From Thalassia testudinum (Eukaryota; Streptophyta; Magnoliopsida; Alismatales; Hydrocharitaceae), in assembly GCA_037157565.1 (NCBI GenBank), contig JAZHRO010000036.1, positions 133,308,001 through 133,372,000 of the forward strand: DNA of 64,000 nt, written 5' to 3'. Below, piece by piece: positions 12,008 through 22,945 of this stretch. The position numbers were made by a program, and so were the translations under genes. The notes beneath the pieces are model-generated. The model was not told where the DNA came from. It was given only the letters and a program-made list of their open reading frames with translations, and made no database searches. Every line of letters starts with the position of its first letter. Position 1 is the first letter of the stretch.

Positions 12008-13005
12008 ACTTCTTGGGTTATCATTTCCATGATTTTTATATTATCATGTTTATCTTTCTTGGGAGTTTTATTCGTCTGAAGAGAAGAGATCGATCAACCT
12101 AAAGATGGGGGCGACGGAGCCCTCATCGACCATGATGGTGGCACTACGGTCGCCGCCAAGGCTGGTGCGGCCCTTACACCAGTCACTAGAGGTCGTGGCG
12201 ACAATCAAAAGGAAGGTGGTGGTGGCGATGGCGCTGGCGGCGAAGCACAAGGTGTGGAGGCCTCGATCCATGCTCCTGCATGTGGCGTGGTGAGTGAGGA
12301 AGAGTGGACAGGATGGCACGAGGCGCTGGGACGAGCGACTAAGGAGAAGAGGACGAAGCGATGATCTTAGCAAGCCTCTGTAGAGGAAGCGAGGATCTTC
12401 GCATTGGGCCTTAGCCCCGCCTACGCGAGCGTCATCGACGATCTCGAGGAGTGCATGGAGGCGCTAGTGGTCGGGGTTAAAGAGCGTATGGAGGCGCTAA
12501 TGGTCGAGGAGCATCCGCGGAAGATGCTCGGTGGTGGAGCTCTGTGAGCGGCGCAATCGCATCGGTCGCGGCGGTGGCGGAGGTGAGCTTGAGGTCGACG
12601 GCGATGGTGAGCCTTAGCGATGCAGATGTCGAGTAGTCATCAGCAACGGAGGTCGACCATGCATGTAGAAAGCATTAGCCCTCGCCGAACTTGCAGGCGG
12701 TGCCTTTTATGAGTAGTTGCAAACCCTAGCAGTGCCAAAGGAGGCAAGATCGCGATCATGAGACAATCTCGCACGATCGCAAGACGAGATCGTGCCGCTA
12801 AAGATCTCACGCATGGTCAAGGCGAAGATCAAGGAGGAGATCGCAGCGACAATCTCTGCAAAGATCTCACATCCGAGATTAACATCGATCTCACAGCAGT
12901 GATGATGGTGTTGATGCTGGTGGAGGCCTTTAGGGATCCGCAAGTTCCCCTCTATGTGTGGGTGTGAATGTGTGAAGGTCTACTTTCCAAGAAGTGTGGG
13001 AAAAG

Positions 13006-13172
13006 GAAAATGAAAAAAACGAAAGAAATAGAAAGGGAGGAAAAAAGGGAGAAAGAAAAAAAAGAAAAAGAAAAGAAAGAAAGAAAAGGTAGTAAAGAGA
13101 AGGAAAAAGAAAAGCAAAAAAAAGATAAAGGAAAATAAAAAGCAAAAAAGAAAAAAAAGGGAGAAAAAAAAG
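13006..13172 (+). repeat. long polypurine stretch inside LARD A
   Basis: About 165 bp almost purely A and G. The same feature sits at the same place in LARD B (about 23966-24104), and its complement in LARD D (about 54410-54490), so it belongs to the family. Confidence 0.75.
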
Positions 13173-13675
13173 AGATTCATGTTTATGAGAAGATGTGGAG
13201 AAGTCTTCTCTTGCTTTTATTGTTTTATTTTCTTCTCACTATTACTTTTCTTCTCCCATACGAGTATGGGAGAAAGGGGGAGTCTGGAAGCTTGTTGTAG
13301 TCACCCCCATTTAGGAGTCCATTTTGTTCTTAGACTACACATGAGAAATCCAACTCTGGGAAGTCCAAAGTTTTGAGATCTCTAGAGAGGGGATCCAGTT
13401 TCGAGGTCCTCTGAAGAAGGGCCCATTCCAGGTTTCTATGTGGGAGGTCCAGTTCCATGAACTCCAAAAAGAGAGATCCACTTTCGAGGACTTCAGAGAA
13501 AGACCCTTTTATAGAGATACAGAATGGGGAGCCACCAGCACTAGGTCTCCAAAGAAGAGGCCATTGTCAGAGACAGCCATAGTTTCTTTAGCAGTTCCAG
13601 CCTATGTTCCTGCCTATGTAGAGTGGTTTTTTTGTGTTACAAGCTGAGCATTCGATGCTCCAGCTTTAGGGGGAG

Positions 13676-13930
13676 TGTTGAGAGAATTAGGTTGTGGCTA
13701 TAAGACCACATCGGAAGATGTGGACTTTGTGTGATTGGTGGCCTATAAATAGACGTATACTCCCATATTCCTTTAAGGAGAAGAAATATAGAAATCAGAG
13801 TCCTATCGAAGCCTTCTCCCATGGTTTTCTCCCCGCTCTTCGTGAGTGGGGTTTCCACGTAAACCCAAGCATTCCTTGATTGATTTTTATTGCTTTGATT
13901 ATTGCTTCTGCATTACTTTAGATTTCAACT
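13676..13930 (+). repeat. 3' LTR of LARD A
   Basis: 255 bp, preceded by the polypurine tract TTTAGGGGGAG (13665-13675). It differs from the 5' LTR by scattered substitutions and small indels. Confidence 0.85.
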
Positions 13931-14027
13931 GAAAAAAATAACAGAAACTATTGTAATTTATTCTCACCTCTCTATATAAAGAAAGGTAGGGTTTGAGAAT
14001 AAGATGATTTGCTCATTTTTCATAACT

Positions 14028-14039
14028 TAGTATCAAAGC
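14028..14039 (+). other. primer-binding site of copia G
   Basis: TAGTATCAAAGC follows the truncated 5' LTR. It is a decayed form of the initiator-Met tRNA complement. Confidence 0.6.
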
Positions 14040-14659
14040 AACGATCCTAAATCGGTGCCCTAGGTACCCTACCCAAGTAGGCCTCCAAACCCTACCACCT
14101 TCTCTCTCTCTTTCACTGACGCCACAAGAGGTCTTCTTTAGCAAGGTGCCATCCGCGCCGCTTTTCTACAAGGGCAACGCCTCCCCATCTCAGCAATGCT
14201 GCTAGGCTCGAGTGAACCTTAAGAGCACCACCCCATACCCTAATCGGAGCTACAGGGGCCGACGCGCCCTCTCATCCTGACGCTACAACACTTCCTCACC
14301 TTCTCGTGAGTGCTACGTGACTACAACACCTCCTGTCGCATTGCCTCAACTTTAGACGACGGTGTAAGGTGGTCTTGGACCTCCTGCAGTGTCATCCAGT
14401 GCTTCAACGCGAACTCTAAGCACTCGTAGGGGTGTTGGCTCTGAGGTACGGGTGTTCAAACACCCTCCCTCCTCCATTGCTACTGTTAGGCTTCAGAGAA
14501 GGAGAGGTTGTCCTGTTGGAGGCTGATCTTGCCCCCAATAGGCACAACTATGCCTGAGCGGGTCTGAAATCTTCGTTTCAGACCTCTTATTGGCCTGGCG
14601 TTGACTGATTTGATGTCCTGATCGTAGTTTATTGACCTGGTGTTCGTGGGTAAAGGCAA

Positions 14660-14945
14660 GATGGCATCCTCCAATTCATCAGAGGTGACTCGGAGTCTAC
14701 AGTGGAGTTTAGGGTATACAAAAACCCATTTTTTGGTCCTATGGTGAAACTTAATGAAGCCAATTATCCCCGATGGTCACAATCTTTCCTCATGATAGTA
14801 AAGGGTCATGGAAAGAAGACTGGGGTCAATGCTACTTGGGATAAAGATAATGTAATGGCAAGCAACTGCTTGATGAATTTTGTTATTCCTAAGATAGGAG
14901 ATGAGATTATATACTACATAACTGTAAAGGAGATGTTGGATAGCA
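14660..14945 (+). pseudogene. gag: copia G gag, 5' part
   Basis: The frame starts at ATG 14660 and shifts near 14700 into a frame reading VYKNPFFGPMVKLNEANYPRW and GVNATWDKDNVMASNCLMNF, continuing with IPKIGDEIIYY. These are the N-terminal signatures of the plant copia gag that builds the virus-like particle. The same motifs recur in N (41735 downward), K (32461 downward) and H (56695 downward). The frame ends where foreign DNA interrupts it at about 14944, and the continuation lies at 16547. Only the order of the two halves shows they were one gene. Confidence 0.8.
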
Positions 14946-16546
14946 TGCATCATGTTATAAATATTGCATAGCATACATCATTCTGCATTTAAAGTAGTTT
15001 GTGTACATATTAGGTTAATTACGTCCTTTTATGGCCAGGAAAGGAGATTTAATTTAGGGCCTTGGATTGACGATCTGATCATACGGATCTGATTAAGACG
15101 ACGATCGGAGTCCAACACCTTCAAAATTATCTAGATCGAAATCCCGTAGCACCTTATGCAATCTGAGAAAGATCAATGGCCAAGGAACTAGGCAACGCAA
15201 TTCAGAGCCTCAAATGACAAATCCGATTGCACAGATGGATCCGGATCGACGATCATGGCCCAACAGCATGAAAACCTACCCAATCCAACATCCGTGGTAC
15301 CACCTACAAGCACCTGAAGATGGACGGTTTGGATGGCGCCACGTGGCACCATCCAAACCATCCAAGCCAACTAGCAGCAACCACTCCTCGAGGGCATCTC
15401 CCCTCACGAGATCTAGGCCGTTGGATGCTCATTCAACGGCTCCTATGTAGCCACATTGCCTTTCCACATCTGGTCTCCAAGAACTCAAGGCCGTTGGATC
15501 CTCATCCAATAGCGGCGAGCGATCGTGCGTTGGATGGTCTTCATGGCAATCTGCAAGGGTGGCATGGTGGTCACGAAGCGCATTCCCAAAGGAGGGGCGC
15601 AGGTTCGAATCCCGCAACCCCCCCCCCCCCAAATCCTCAATTAGAGGCACACACCAGCGCATGCACCAACGTGCACCAACGTCGCACCAGCACGCACCAA
15701 CAGCGCATGCCAGCACACGTGCACGCGACACAGCACGCGGGGCACGAGCACGAGATGTGCACAACGACAGGAGCGAATGTGAGTTGGCGCAAATCTTCAG
15801 CGACAGATGGGCAGATCTTTAGCAACGTTTACGGATGTCACTAATTACCCATGTGCGACCAAGCCCTTCACTACAAAAGGACCCATACCCCTCCATCCAC
15901 CATCATCTCTTCCTTTCTCTCCCTCACTACCTCCAAGGCTCTAGAGATAGCTTATCCCAAGCCTGGGATGCTCCTCTAGAGTAGAAAATCAAATATTTTT
16001 CCCGCCTCTCATCCCCATTCGTGGAGCATCCTATGGTCGTCCTCTCATCACTTCAAGAAGTAGATCCTCACCGCGACGCTGGCCCGTCCTATCCTCCGTC
16101 CTCCGACACCATTCTCCTTCGTCCTACTCACCACCTTCGTCCGGGCACCGTCAAAGCAAGCCATTCTCCAAGCGACCGTTCAGGGGGATTCTTCTCACCA
16201 CTTTCTATCTTTTCGCTCTTTAGTGTAGTTTTTCACTTTCTATCTATAGCAAACATTTGTTTAGACAAAAATATTGATAATCTCTCTCTCTCTCTCACAT
16301 TGCAAGTAAATTAGCTAGATAATTATGTTGTTGACCTGATCTCTTGCTTTCTAAAAATACCAAAAAAATCATAAAAGACAAATAAGAGCGAAACGTGGAT
16401 TTCTCAAACCAAACGTTCGCCTCCCCGTGTTCAACCTGGGACTTCGTTTCGAGTTTCAGTATAAATTTTATTTGATAGCGAGTTTTACGACTACGATGAT
16501 GGATTTTTCAAAACCCTAACTTTTCTTCGCGAAAACCCACTAACCA
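14944..16546 (+). mobile_element. probable solo LTR inserted in copia G gag
   Basis: About 1.6 kb of foreign DNA interrupts gag between GDEIIYY...EMLDS and RETYSHEKN. It has no internal coding match. It shows promoter-like features late in its length (CTACAAAAGG near 15872, then a C/T-rich tract) and ends CTAACCA, as an LTR would. Candidate flanks are GATAG (14939-14943) and GATAT (16547-16551), 4 of 5 matching, so the exact ends are uncertain. A C-run sits at 15620-15631, next to a tRNA-like box. A solo LTR made by LTR-LTR recombination is the simplest reading. A large non-autonomous element is the alternative. Confidence 0.5.
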
Positions 16547-17313
16547 GATATGCTGCGTGAAACATACTCTCATGAGAAGAATTCGACACGCGTCTTTCAG
16601 ATTTACCACAAGTTGTTTCAATTGCATCAAGAAGGGTGTTCCTTAGCCCAATATTATTCTACTATAAAGGGTCTTTTGAAGAAGCATAATGCCTACAGGC
16701 CAGTCTATACATGCTCATCTCAGAGATTACAGTAAGGAGTTGGCAATCTCTTTGTTCATGTATGGCCTTAGTCTTGATTTTAGTGTTACACAATCTTAAG
16801 ATTCTTACGCTGCCAGAGCTTCCATCTCTTAAGGAGACATATAGTCAATTAAGCATGATTGTTGTGCCACTACCTGTTACTGGCACTACCAGATAGATGT
16901 CTACTTTAGCTACTACCTATGGTCGTGGTAGGGATGCTCCATCTACTTGTGGTCGTGATTGTGGTCGCACATTTGGGAGTCATGGTTGTACCCCATGTAA
17001 TTACTATGGGAAGCTTGGGCATTCTGAGGCCACATATTGCACCAAGCATGGGTGACCTGTTGTTGCCAATCAAGCAATGGAGACTACGAAGGCTTCACCA
17101 AATATTATTTCTCATGCAAAGTTTGATGAGATGTTAAATAAATTCTCTAAGCTTGCACAGTCTTCAGTCCCTCCATCTACAGAGACAACAGCCTTTGCCT
17201 CCTCAAGTACAGAGATTGTTTGCTCATCATCCATGTCACAGCAAGGTAGCGAGTGGTTAGTGGATTCAGGAGCCTCCTGCCATCTATACGGGGAATGGAG
17301 CTCCTTTCGACAC
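16547..17313 (+). pseudogene. gag: copia G gag 3' part and start of protease
   Basis: Continues gag with LRETYSHEKNSTRVFQIYHK, then frame changes to a zinc-knuckle region near 16990-17040 reading CNYYGKLGHSEATYC. The family norm is C-x2-C-x4-H-x4-C. Here the second Cys is Tyr and an extra residue precedes the last Cys, so zinc binding is lost. The aspartic protease begins at about 17242 with WLVDSGASCHL, keeping the DSGA catalytic motif. It is cut a few codons later, at 17313, by element F. The rest of the protease resumes at 19446. Confidence 0.8.
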
Positions 17314-17736
17314 TGTTGAGAATAAGGATGCCACTTGGCAGCAGGAGGGCCGACAGCTAGGAAGGGCCAAGGGTCCTAGTTTTGGTTTCTTAGGTCCCAA
17401 ATTTTGTTATTTTGTTAAGTGAGCTTTAGGAAAGTTATTTTAGGAATTAATTGCGAGGATTTGTTTTTTCTTAATTAGGAGATGTGATTTGTTTCTTGTT
17501 TTAGAGGATATATTCTCTCTTTATAAAAGAGAACCTTCCTATTGTAATTCTCTTGAGTTAGCAATAATATTTCCTATTCTACAAACTCCTCTCATTTCTC
17601 TCTCTCTCAATATCACCGCAGGTCACCATCACCATCGGTCGACCACCATCAAGGTCGACTGTTGTTGCACCTGATCTCCATGTGGACAACTCCTATTGGG
17701 CTATTTTCCCACATTCCACGTACGCCAATCTTGACA
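17314..17736 (+). repeat. 5' LTR of element F
   Basis: 423 bp, TG...CA ends. It pairs with 18937-19440, which is about 80 bp longer. Confidence 0.8.
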
Positions 17737-17862
17737 TGATATCAGAGCCAATGGTCTAGGCTCTCTTGGCACATGCGGGTTTTTGACCACACGTGTGGTT
17801 TTCGTCTCCAAAAATCTTTCTCAACAAATCCGATGCCTTATGCAAAGAAGGAAGATAGTAGA

Positions 17863-18900
17863 AGATGATGAAAGCCTCCACAATGGTTGTTGATGCCACG
17901 TTGGGCCCGAGAGAAAGCAATGTGGTTGTCTCCAAGACAACCATCAAGCTACAACGTGCCTCCAACTATGTCTTGTGGGCTTGCGCCTTCAAGATATTTG
18001 TCTAAGGACAGGAGAAACTTAGCGTTGTCCTTGAAGAGCCACCGGAGCAAAAGGGTGACAAGAAAAAGAAGTATGAAAAGGAGAATTACACTATCATGAG
18101 TTGGCTCATGAACTCGATGGACCCTTCCATTGCCTTGAACATGATCTACAAAAGGAGCACATACGAGATTTGGATGGCCCTCAAGAAAAGGTACGCCCGA
18201 ACATCAACGCCCGTATTACTGATCTATATACTCGCATATGGACAGCTAGCCAGAGAGATCTCTCCTTGACTAAATATTATGAGAAGATTGAGGCATTGCT
18301 CGAGAAGTTGGACATCTACGAGCCATTGTGTTGCGACAAGCAGGGGGAGACAGGCAATTTGGTAATCCGCCAAGTTTTTATCGGGGTTGGAACCCCCTTA
18401 TCGAGCCGCCTACGATCAAATCCTAGCATCTGACATGAAAATGGATCTTGAGACCATCTTCTGTCGTCTCATGAAGATGGAGATTCCTGAAGATGAAGTC
18501 ACATTCAAGGGCGAGAACTCCGCACTTGCTATTCCAAAAGCAAGTGCGGAGCGTGGAAGATGACGTGGTCGCAACCCTGATCACGTCTACCCCAAGTGCT
18601 AATATTGAGAAGGTATCAATCATCCACAAGACATATGATAGGACAAGTTTGGTAAGCCTCCACATGGGGCTACTAGCACCTCACGAGTGGACTCCTTGGC
18701 TCATGAGGATCTCAAGAAGTTACGGGCCATGCTTCAAGAAGACAAGTCAACGACGACCGTCGCAACAACTATTAAGGTTGCCACAGACACGACTTCAAAG
18801 GTCGCAAGAGGCTATACACCGTTAGCTCATCCAAAGATAAGACCGAGAGCACAACTCTTAAAGAAGAATGGTGGGGCGTCGAGCCTCACAAGTTAAAGAC
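17863..18900 (+). pseudogene. gag: gag of element F (UBN2-type)
   Basis: Starting near ATG 17863, the plus-strand frame reads ASNYVLWACAFKIFV, a stop, then EKENYTIMSWLMNSMDPSIA and TYEIWMALKKRYA. A frame change follows, giving RITDLYTRIWTASQRDLSLT and KIEALLEKLDIYEPL. This order (YxLWA, MSWLxNSM, IWxxxKxxY, YxxIWxxxQxxxS, YYxxxxxLxxELDxY) is that of the UBN2 gag family of plant copia elements. The zinc-knuckle region near 18560-18660 has lost its cysteine pattern. Gag would form the particle in the cytoplasm. No pol follows, so even when intact the element would have depended on enzymes supplied in trans. Confidence 0.8.
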
Positions 18901-18936
18901 CAAGTCATCATCCTCCTAGCCTCGACTTGAGGGGGA

Positions 18937-19440
18937 GTGTTGAGAATAAGGAGGCCACGTGGACCTGCCATGCAGCAGCCAACCAGGCCATGTGGCATGG
19001 CAGCAGCAAGAGAGCCCTCAAGGCCAACGGCTAAGAAGGACCAAGGGTCCTAGTTTTGATTTCTTAGGTCCCAAGTTTTGTTATTTTGTAAAGTAGGTTT
19101 TAGGAAGGCTGTTTTAGAAATTAGTTGTGAGGATTTGTTCTTTCTTAATTAGGAGATGTGATTTGTTTCTTGTTTTAGAGGATATATTCTCGTTTTATAA
19201 AAAAGGGCCTTCCTATTGTAATTCTCTTGAATCAACAATAATATTTCCTATTCCACAAACTCCTATCCTCTCCCTCTCTCTCTCAACATCGTCGGCGACC
19301 ACCATCACCACCGGCCGGCAACCATCAAGGTCAGTTGTTGTTGCTCCCTCTCTTCCTAATCTCCACGTGGACAACCCCTGTTAGGCGGGTTTCCCACGCT
19401 CTAAAGGAGACTCCACACTCCACGTGCGCCAATCTTGACA
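18937..19440 (+). repeat. 3' LTR of element F
   Basis: 504 bp. The unit following the TGTTGAGAATAAGGA start carries an extra GC-rich segment (about 18960-19030) absent from the 5' LTR. Confidence 0.8.
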
Positions 19441-19445
19441 AACGC

Positions 19446-20670
19446 CTTAGACCTGTTTCTCCAAGACGGACAGTACAAGTAGTAGATGGAAGACATTCCC
19501 AAGTTGTTGGACAGGGAGAAATTCCCATGCCATCTTCTCTACAGCTATCCAATGTGTTGTTTGTGCCTGATTTCGCTATGAGCTTATTATCCGTTAGTTG
19601 GATTACAAAAAAGCTAAATTGCAGAGCTATTTTTGATTCCCAATCTTGTGTGTTGCAGGGCAAGCTCACAAGAAGGACGATTAGTGGACATAAAGAAGGG
19701 GGGATATATCGCCTGAGCCAGACTACTACTACTGCTACTGTAAGTTAGAAGGTGGTTGCTATTGCTACTGGATCTCCTTTCCAACGACACCTCCATCTTG
19801 GCCATCTTTCTTTGGATAGGCTCTAGCGTATTATGCCCCATATGTCACCCACGACCGTCATAACCTGCGATGCTTGTCAACTTAGCAAGCATCGTCATGC
19901 CAATTTTCTATCTTCATTACACATTGGGTCCACTGCTTTATTTGAGCTTTTACATATAGATGTGGGGTCCAAGGCGGATTCCTGATCAGCTAGGCCATCA
20001 TTACTTTTTGGTTCTTGTTGATGATTTCTCTTAGGTGTCATGGGTGTTCTTACTGAATATAAGTCTGATGTTGGCACTGTTATTGAACATTTCGTGATAG
20101 AAATAAAGACTTAGTTTTCCACTATTATTAAAGTTATTCAGTCTTACAATGCCTTAGAATTGTGTAATCATCGATTGAGCTCTTTTTATAAATCCCATTC
20201 CTCTCAGCAAAATGGTGTTGCTGAAAGGAAACATCATCATCTACTTAATGTTGCTCACACCCTATTGATCCATCACTCCGTGCTTTCTATATATTGGGGC
20301 AATGTGGTGTTGATTGTCTACTTCCTGATCAATAAAATGTCAAACTCTGCTATCCATGAGCAAATTCCATGGCATCTATTGTATCTCGATAGAGAGTTAT
20401 TTCATGTTACCCCAAGGTGTTTGGATGTGTAGCCTTTATTCATGATTTTACTCAGGGTGGTGAAGTGTGTTTTTAGGCTATTCTCAAACTCATAAGGGAT
20501 ACTGTTGTTTTGATCCGATTTTTGCTTGCCACTTTGTTTCTGCAGTTGTGACCTTCCATGAGTCCATTGCATATTTTTCTACTTCTGGCCGTTATCACTC
20601 TCCTAAGATGCCTACTGCTCCTATGCCCATACCTCTTGTGCCTTTTGAAGAGATTCTTGTGACGAGGTAG
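19446..20670 (+). pseudogene. pol: copia G protease remainder and integrase
   Basis: Protease resumes with RRTVQVVDGRHSQVVGQGE and VLFVPDFAMSLLSVSWITKK (19446-19740). The pre-integrase zinc region follows (about 19775-19925, HLHLGHLSLDRL...CDACQL). The integrase core then follows, with YNALELCNH near the second catalytic Asp position (Asp replaced by Tyr) and QQNGVAERKHHH around the catalytic Glu (20200-20235). The downstream domain includes YWGNVVLIVYFLINKM and GYCCFDPIFACHFVS. Integrase would insert the cDNA into nuclear DNA. Stops at several positions (for example within VLTEYKS...EIKT*FSTI) and a frame change near 20430 make it non-functional. Confidence 0.85.
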
Positions 20671-20899
20671 CCCCTCCTACCACTTCTGTGCCTCAACACT
20701 ACAGTGATCCCATTGTTGCTTACATGCGCCCACACACTACTTCACAGATGCCCCCCTTTCACCGCCTCCCACCTCCCAGGATCAACTGAAAACAGAGTTT
20801 GAGTACTGATGATATTCTACCCGGTGGTAATGTTTCTACAGGTGACATTTCTACTTCAAAACCTATCTAGACGACTAAGATCAATGATATTGACCTTCC

Positions 20900-22490
20900 A
20901 GTTGCAATTCGGAAGGCTCCTAAGAGTTGTGCACATTGTCCAATTGCAAGCAGCCACGTTACTAACAACCTTGTGGTTGCATTTAGGAACTTCTATCAGG
21001 CCCTGGCTACTACACAGACCATCCACCTATCAGCAGGCCATTCTAGATCCTAAGTGGCACCAAGCCATGAAGGATAAGATGGCTACGCTTAGAGCTCAAG
21101 GTACTTGGGAGCTTACGCCCTTGCCAGTAGGAGCTACTATTGTTGGTTGTCGTTAGGTATTTACCCTTAAATACAACCCAGATGGGTCCCTTGCCAGATA
21201 CAAGACCCTTCTAGTGGCCAAAGGTTTCACTCAAACATACAGGGTAGACTTCTTTGACACCTCTTTAGTGGCTCGCCTATCTACGGTCTAGATATTGGTC
21301 TTAGTAGCAGTGTAGCAAGATTAGAAACTTCACCAGCTTGATGTGAAAAGTGTCTCCTTATGGTGATCTTCAGGAAGAGGTTTACATGCAATAGCTCCCT
21401 GATTATGAGGTTCAAGGAATTGTGTATGCAAATTGTAGAAGGCGATATATGGTCTAAAGTAGAGTCTGAGAGCTTGGTTCCAGAAGCTTTCTCAAGTGGT
21501 GAAGTCTGTTGGATTTCAGCAATCGTCATCAAATCATTCCCTCTTTATCAGGTAAACATGGAAAGAAATGGAAGTGCTCCTGGTGTATGCTAATGACTTG
21601 ATAGTTATTGGAGAATTGCAAACGTGGCTGAAATCAAGAGGACCTTGGCAAATCAGTTTGTTACGAAGGATGTAAGGCCACTACGATATTTCCTTGGGAT
21701 AGAAGTTTCCCGTGGGAAGAGTGGCATTATTTTGTCTCAAAGTATGCCTTGGATGTCCCAAAGGAGACTAGTATGCTAGGTGCTAAACCAGCTAATATTC
21801 TCATGAATCCCAAGGCACAATATATGACAAGGAGGCAGAGATTGTGGATAGTAGGCAATATAAGTAGATTATGGGGAAGCTGTTATACTTGACCATCACC
21901 AGGCCCGATATTTCGTTTACTATTGGGAAGTTGAGCCAATTTATGGGCAGACCAACCAAGCAACATTGGGATACTGCTTGATGGTGCTCAAGTACCTGAA
22001 GAGAGCGCCAGGAGTTCAAGACAAGGACTTCTCTTCACAAGGAGGGCCTCTATGACAGTAGTTGGATACTCCGATGCAGAATATGCCAACAGCCATGATG
22101 ACAAGAAGTCCACCACGAGCTTCTGCACTTATGTTGTTGGGAATTTAGTGACTTGGAAAAACAGGAAACTGATTGTTGTTTCCTGGTTAAGTGTTGAGTC
22201 TGAGTATAGGGCTATGGCTTAAACATCTGCAAAATTGATGTAGCTGAAATCCCTCTTAACAGACTTACATGTTCAAATTGATGGACCTACGGAATTACGG
22301 TGCAATAATCAGGCTAGCACATATATTGCTAACAATCCCATGTTCCATGAGTGCACACTCAGAATTTAATCCAGGAAGACTTTCTTTTCACCACATAGGT
22401 GACTTCAGATGATCAGACTGTCAATATCTCCACCAAGCCTTTAGCTCGTTCTTCCCAAACTGAGTATGATTGATATCAATGCTCCAGTTT
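20900..22490 (+). pseudogene. pol: copia G reverse transcriptase and RNase H
   Basis: The block order is normal. DPKWHQAMKDKMATLRAQGT comes first (near 21050), then VFTLKYNPDGSLARYK and [15 protein letters not shown] (21160-21265). Next come the palm region with decayed equivalents of YVDD near 21580-21600, the connection region (LRYFLGIEVS near 21685) and RNase H (near 22060-22240). The end is near 22490, next to a weak polypurine tract GAGGAG and the 3' LTR. The enzyme would copy the element RNA into DNA in the particle. Many stops and small deletions break every block. Confidence 0.8.
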
Positions 22491-22496
22491 GAGGAG

Positions 22497-22648
22497 TGTT
22501 GAGCTACTTTGTCTTTCTTTATTGTATCCAAGTGATTGTGTCATTTTATTTTTCTTCATAGGGTTGTGTTGTAATTTGTTTCCACCTCTCTTTATATATA
22601 AAGAGAGGTAGGATTTGAGAGCAAGGTGATTTACTCATTTTTCCCAAC
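22497..22648 (+). repeat. 3' LTR of copia G
   Basis: About 152 bp, TGTTGAGCTACTTTG...TTTTTCCCAAC. It contains the palindromic CCTCTCTTTATATATAAAGAGAGG core, which serves as TATA region. The same core marks the LTRs of M, H, K and I. Confidence 0.75.
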
Positions 22649-22692
22649 TGAAACATAAATCTGTCTCCTTGGCATAGAGGTGGTCATGGTAT

Positions 22693-22945
22693 TGTTGAGA
22701 GAATTAGGTTGTAGGTTTAGTACCACATTAGAAGATGTGGACATTGTGTAGGAGTGGTGGCCTATAAATAAGTGTGTACTCCCATATTCCTTTGAGAAGA
22801 AGAAATACAAATCAGTGCCCTATCAGGGCCTTCTCCCGTGATTTTCTCCCCGCTCTTCTGGGTGGGGTTTCCACGTAAAATCTAAGTGTTCCTTGATTGA
22901 TTTTATTGCTTTGATTATTGCTTTCGCATATTATATTTTTCAACT
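22693..22945 (+). repeat. 5' LTR of LARD B
   Basis: 253 bp, TGTTGAGAG...TTTTTCAACT, followed at once by the primer-binding site. Confidence 0.85.

Larger units (their letters stand above)
11742..13930 (+). mobile_element. complete non-autonomous LTR element, LARD copy A
   Basis: A 2189-bp element with 5' LTR 11742-11995, primer-binding site 11996-12007, polypurine tract 13665-13675 and 3' LTR 13676-13930, flanked on both sides by GAAAA (11737-11741 and 13931-13935). The LTRs begin TGTTGAGAGAATT and carry a TATA box (CTATAAATA near 11810) and a shared GGGTTTCCACGTAAAC segment. The 1.66-kb interior has no gag or pol motif. It contains a GC-rich leader, a long polypurine stretch (about 13006-13172) and a conserved 3' tail (GAGCATTCGATGCTCCAGC). 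Enzymes must come from an autonomous element. It lies directly against the truncated 5' LTR of copia G. Confidence 0.85.
17314..19440 (+). mobile_element. terminal-repeat element with gag only (TR-GAG type), element F
   Basis: 5' LTR 17314-17736 and 3' LTR 18937-19440 both open TGTTGAGAATAAGGA and close GCCAATCTTGACA. The primer-binding site is TGATATCAGAGC (17737-17748) and the polypurine tract is TTGAGGGGGAG (18926-18936). Flanks GACAC and AACGC agree at 3 of 5, compatible with an old duplication. The interior encodes only a decayed gag, with no protease, integrase or reverse transcriptase. This matches elements described in plants as terminal-repeat retrotransposons with a GAG domain. The TATA region CTCTTTATAAAAGAGAA lies near 17517 and 19192. 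Confidence 0.8.
13936..22648 (+). mobile_element. degenerate Ty1/copia element G with nested insertions
   Basis: Plus-strand copia element assembled from a 5' LTR remnant (13936-14027), a primer-binding site (14028-14039), gag in two pieces, protease in two pieces, integrase, reverse transcriptase, RNase H and a 3' LTR (22497-22648). The 5' LTR retains only about the last 90 bp. A roughly 1.6-kb insert splits gag near 14944 and element F splits the protease at 17314. Taking out these two inserts would leave about 5 kb, the usual copia length. Stops and frameshifts are frequent throughout pol, so it is old and dead. Confidence 0.85.

Noticed and set aside
12105..12967. Several frames in the GC-rich leader of LARD A, resembling short proteins
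   Set aside because: They are not conserved in LARD B or D and have no gag or pol motif.
12930..13180. Phe/Leu-rich minus-strand frames that look like membrane proteins
   Set aside because: They are translations of the long A/G polypurine stretch and carry no other support.
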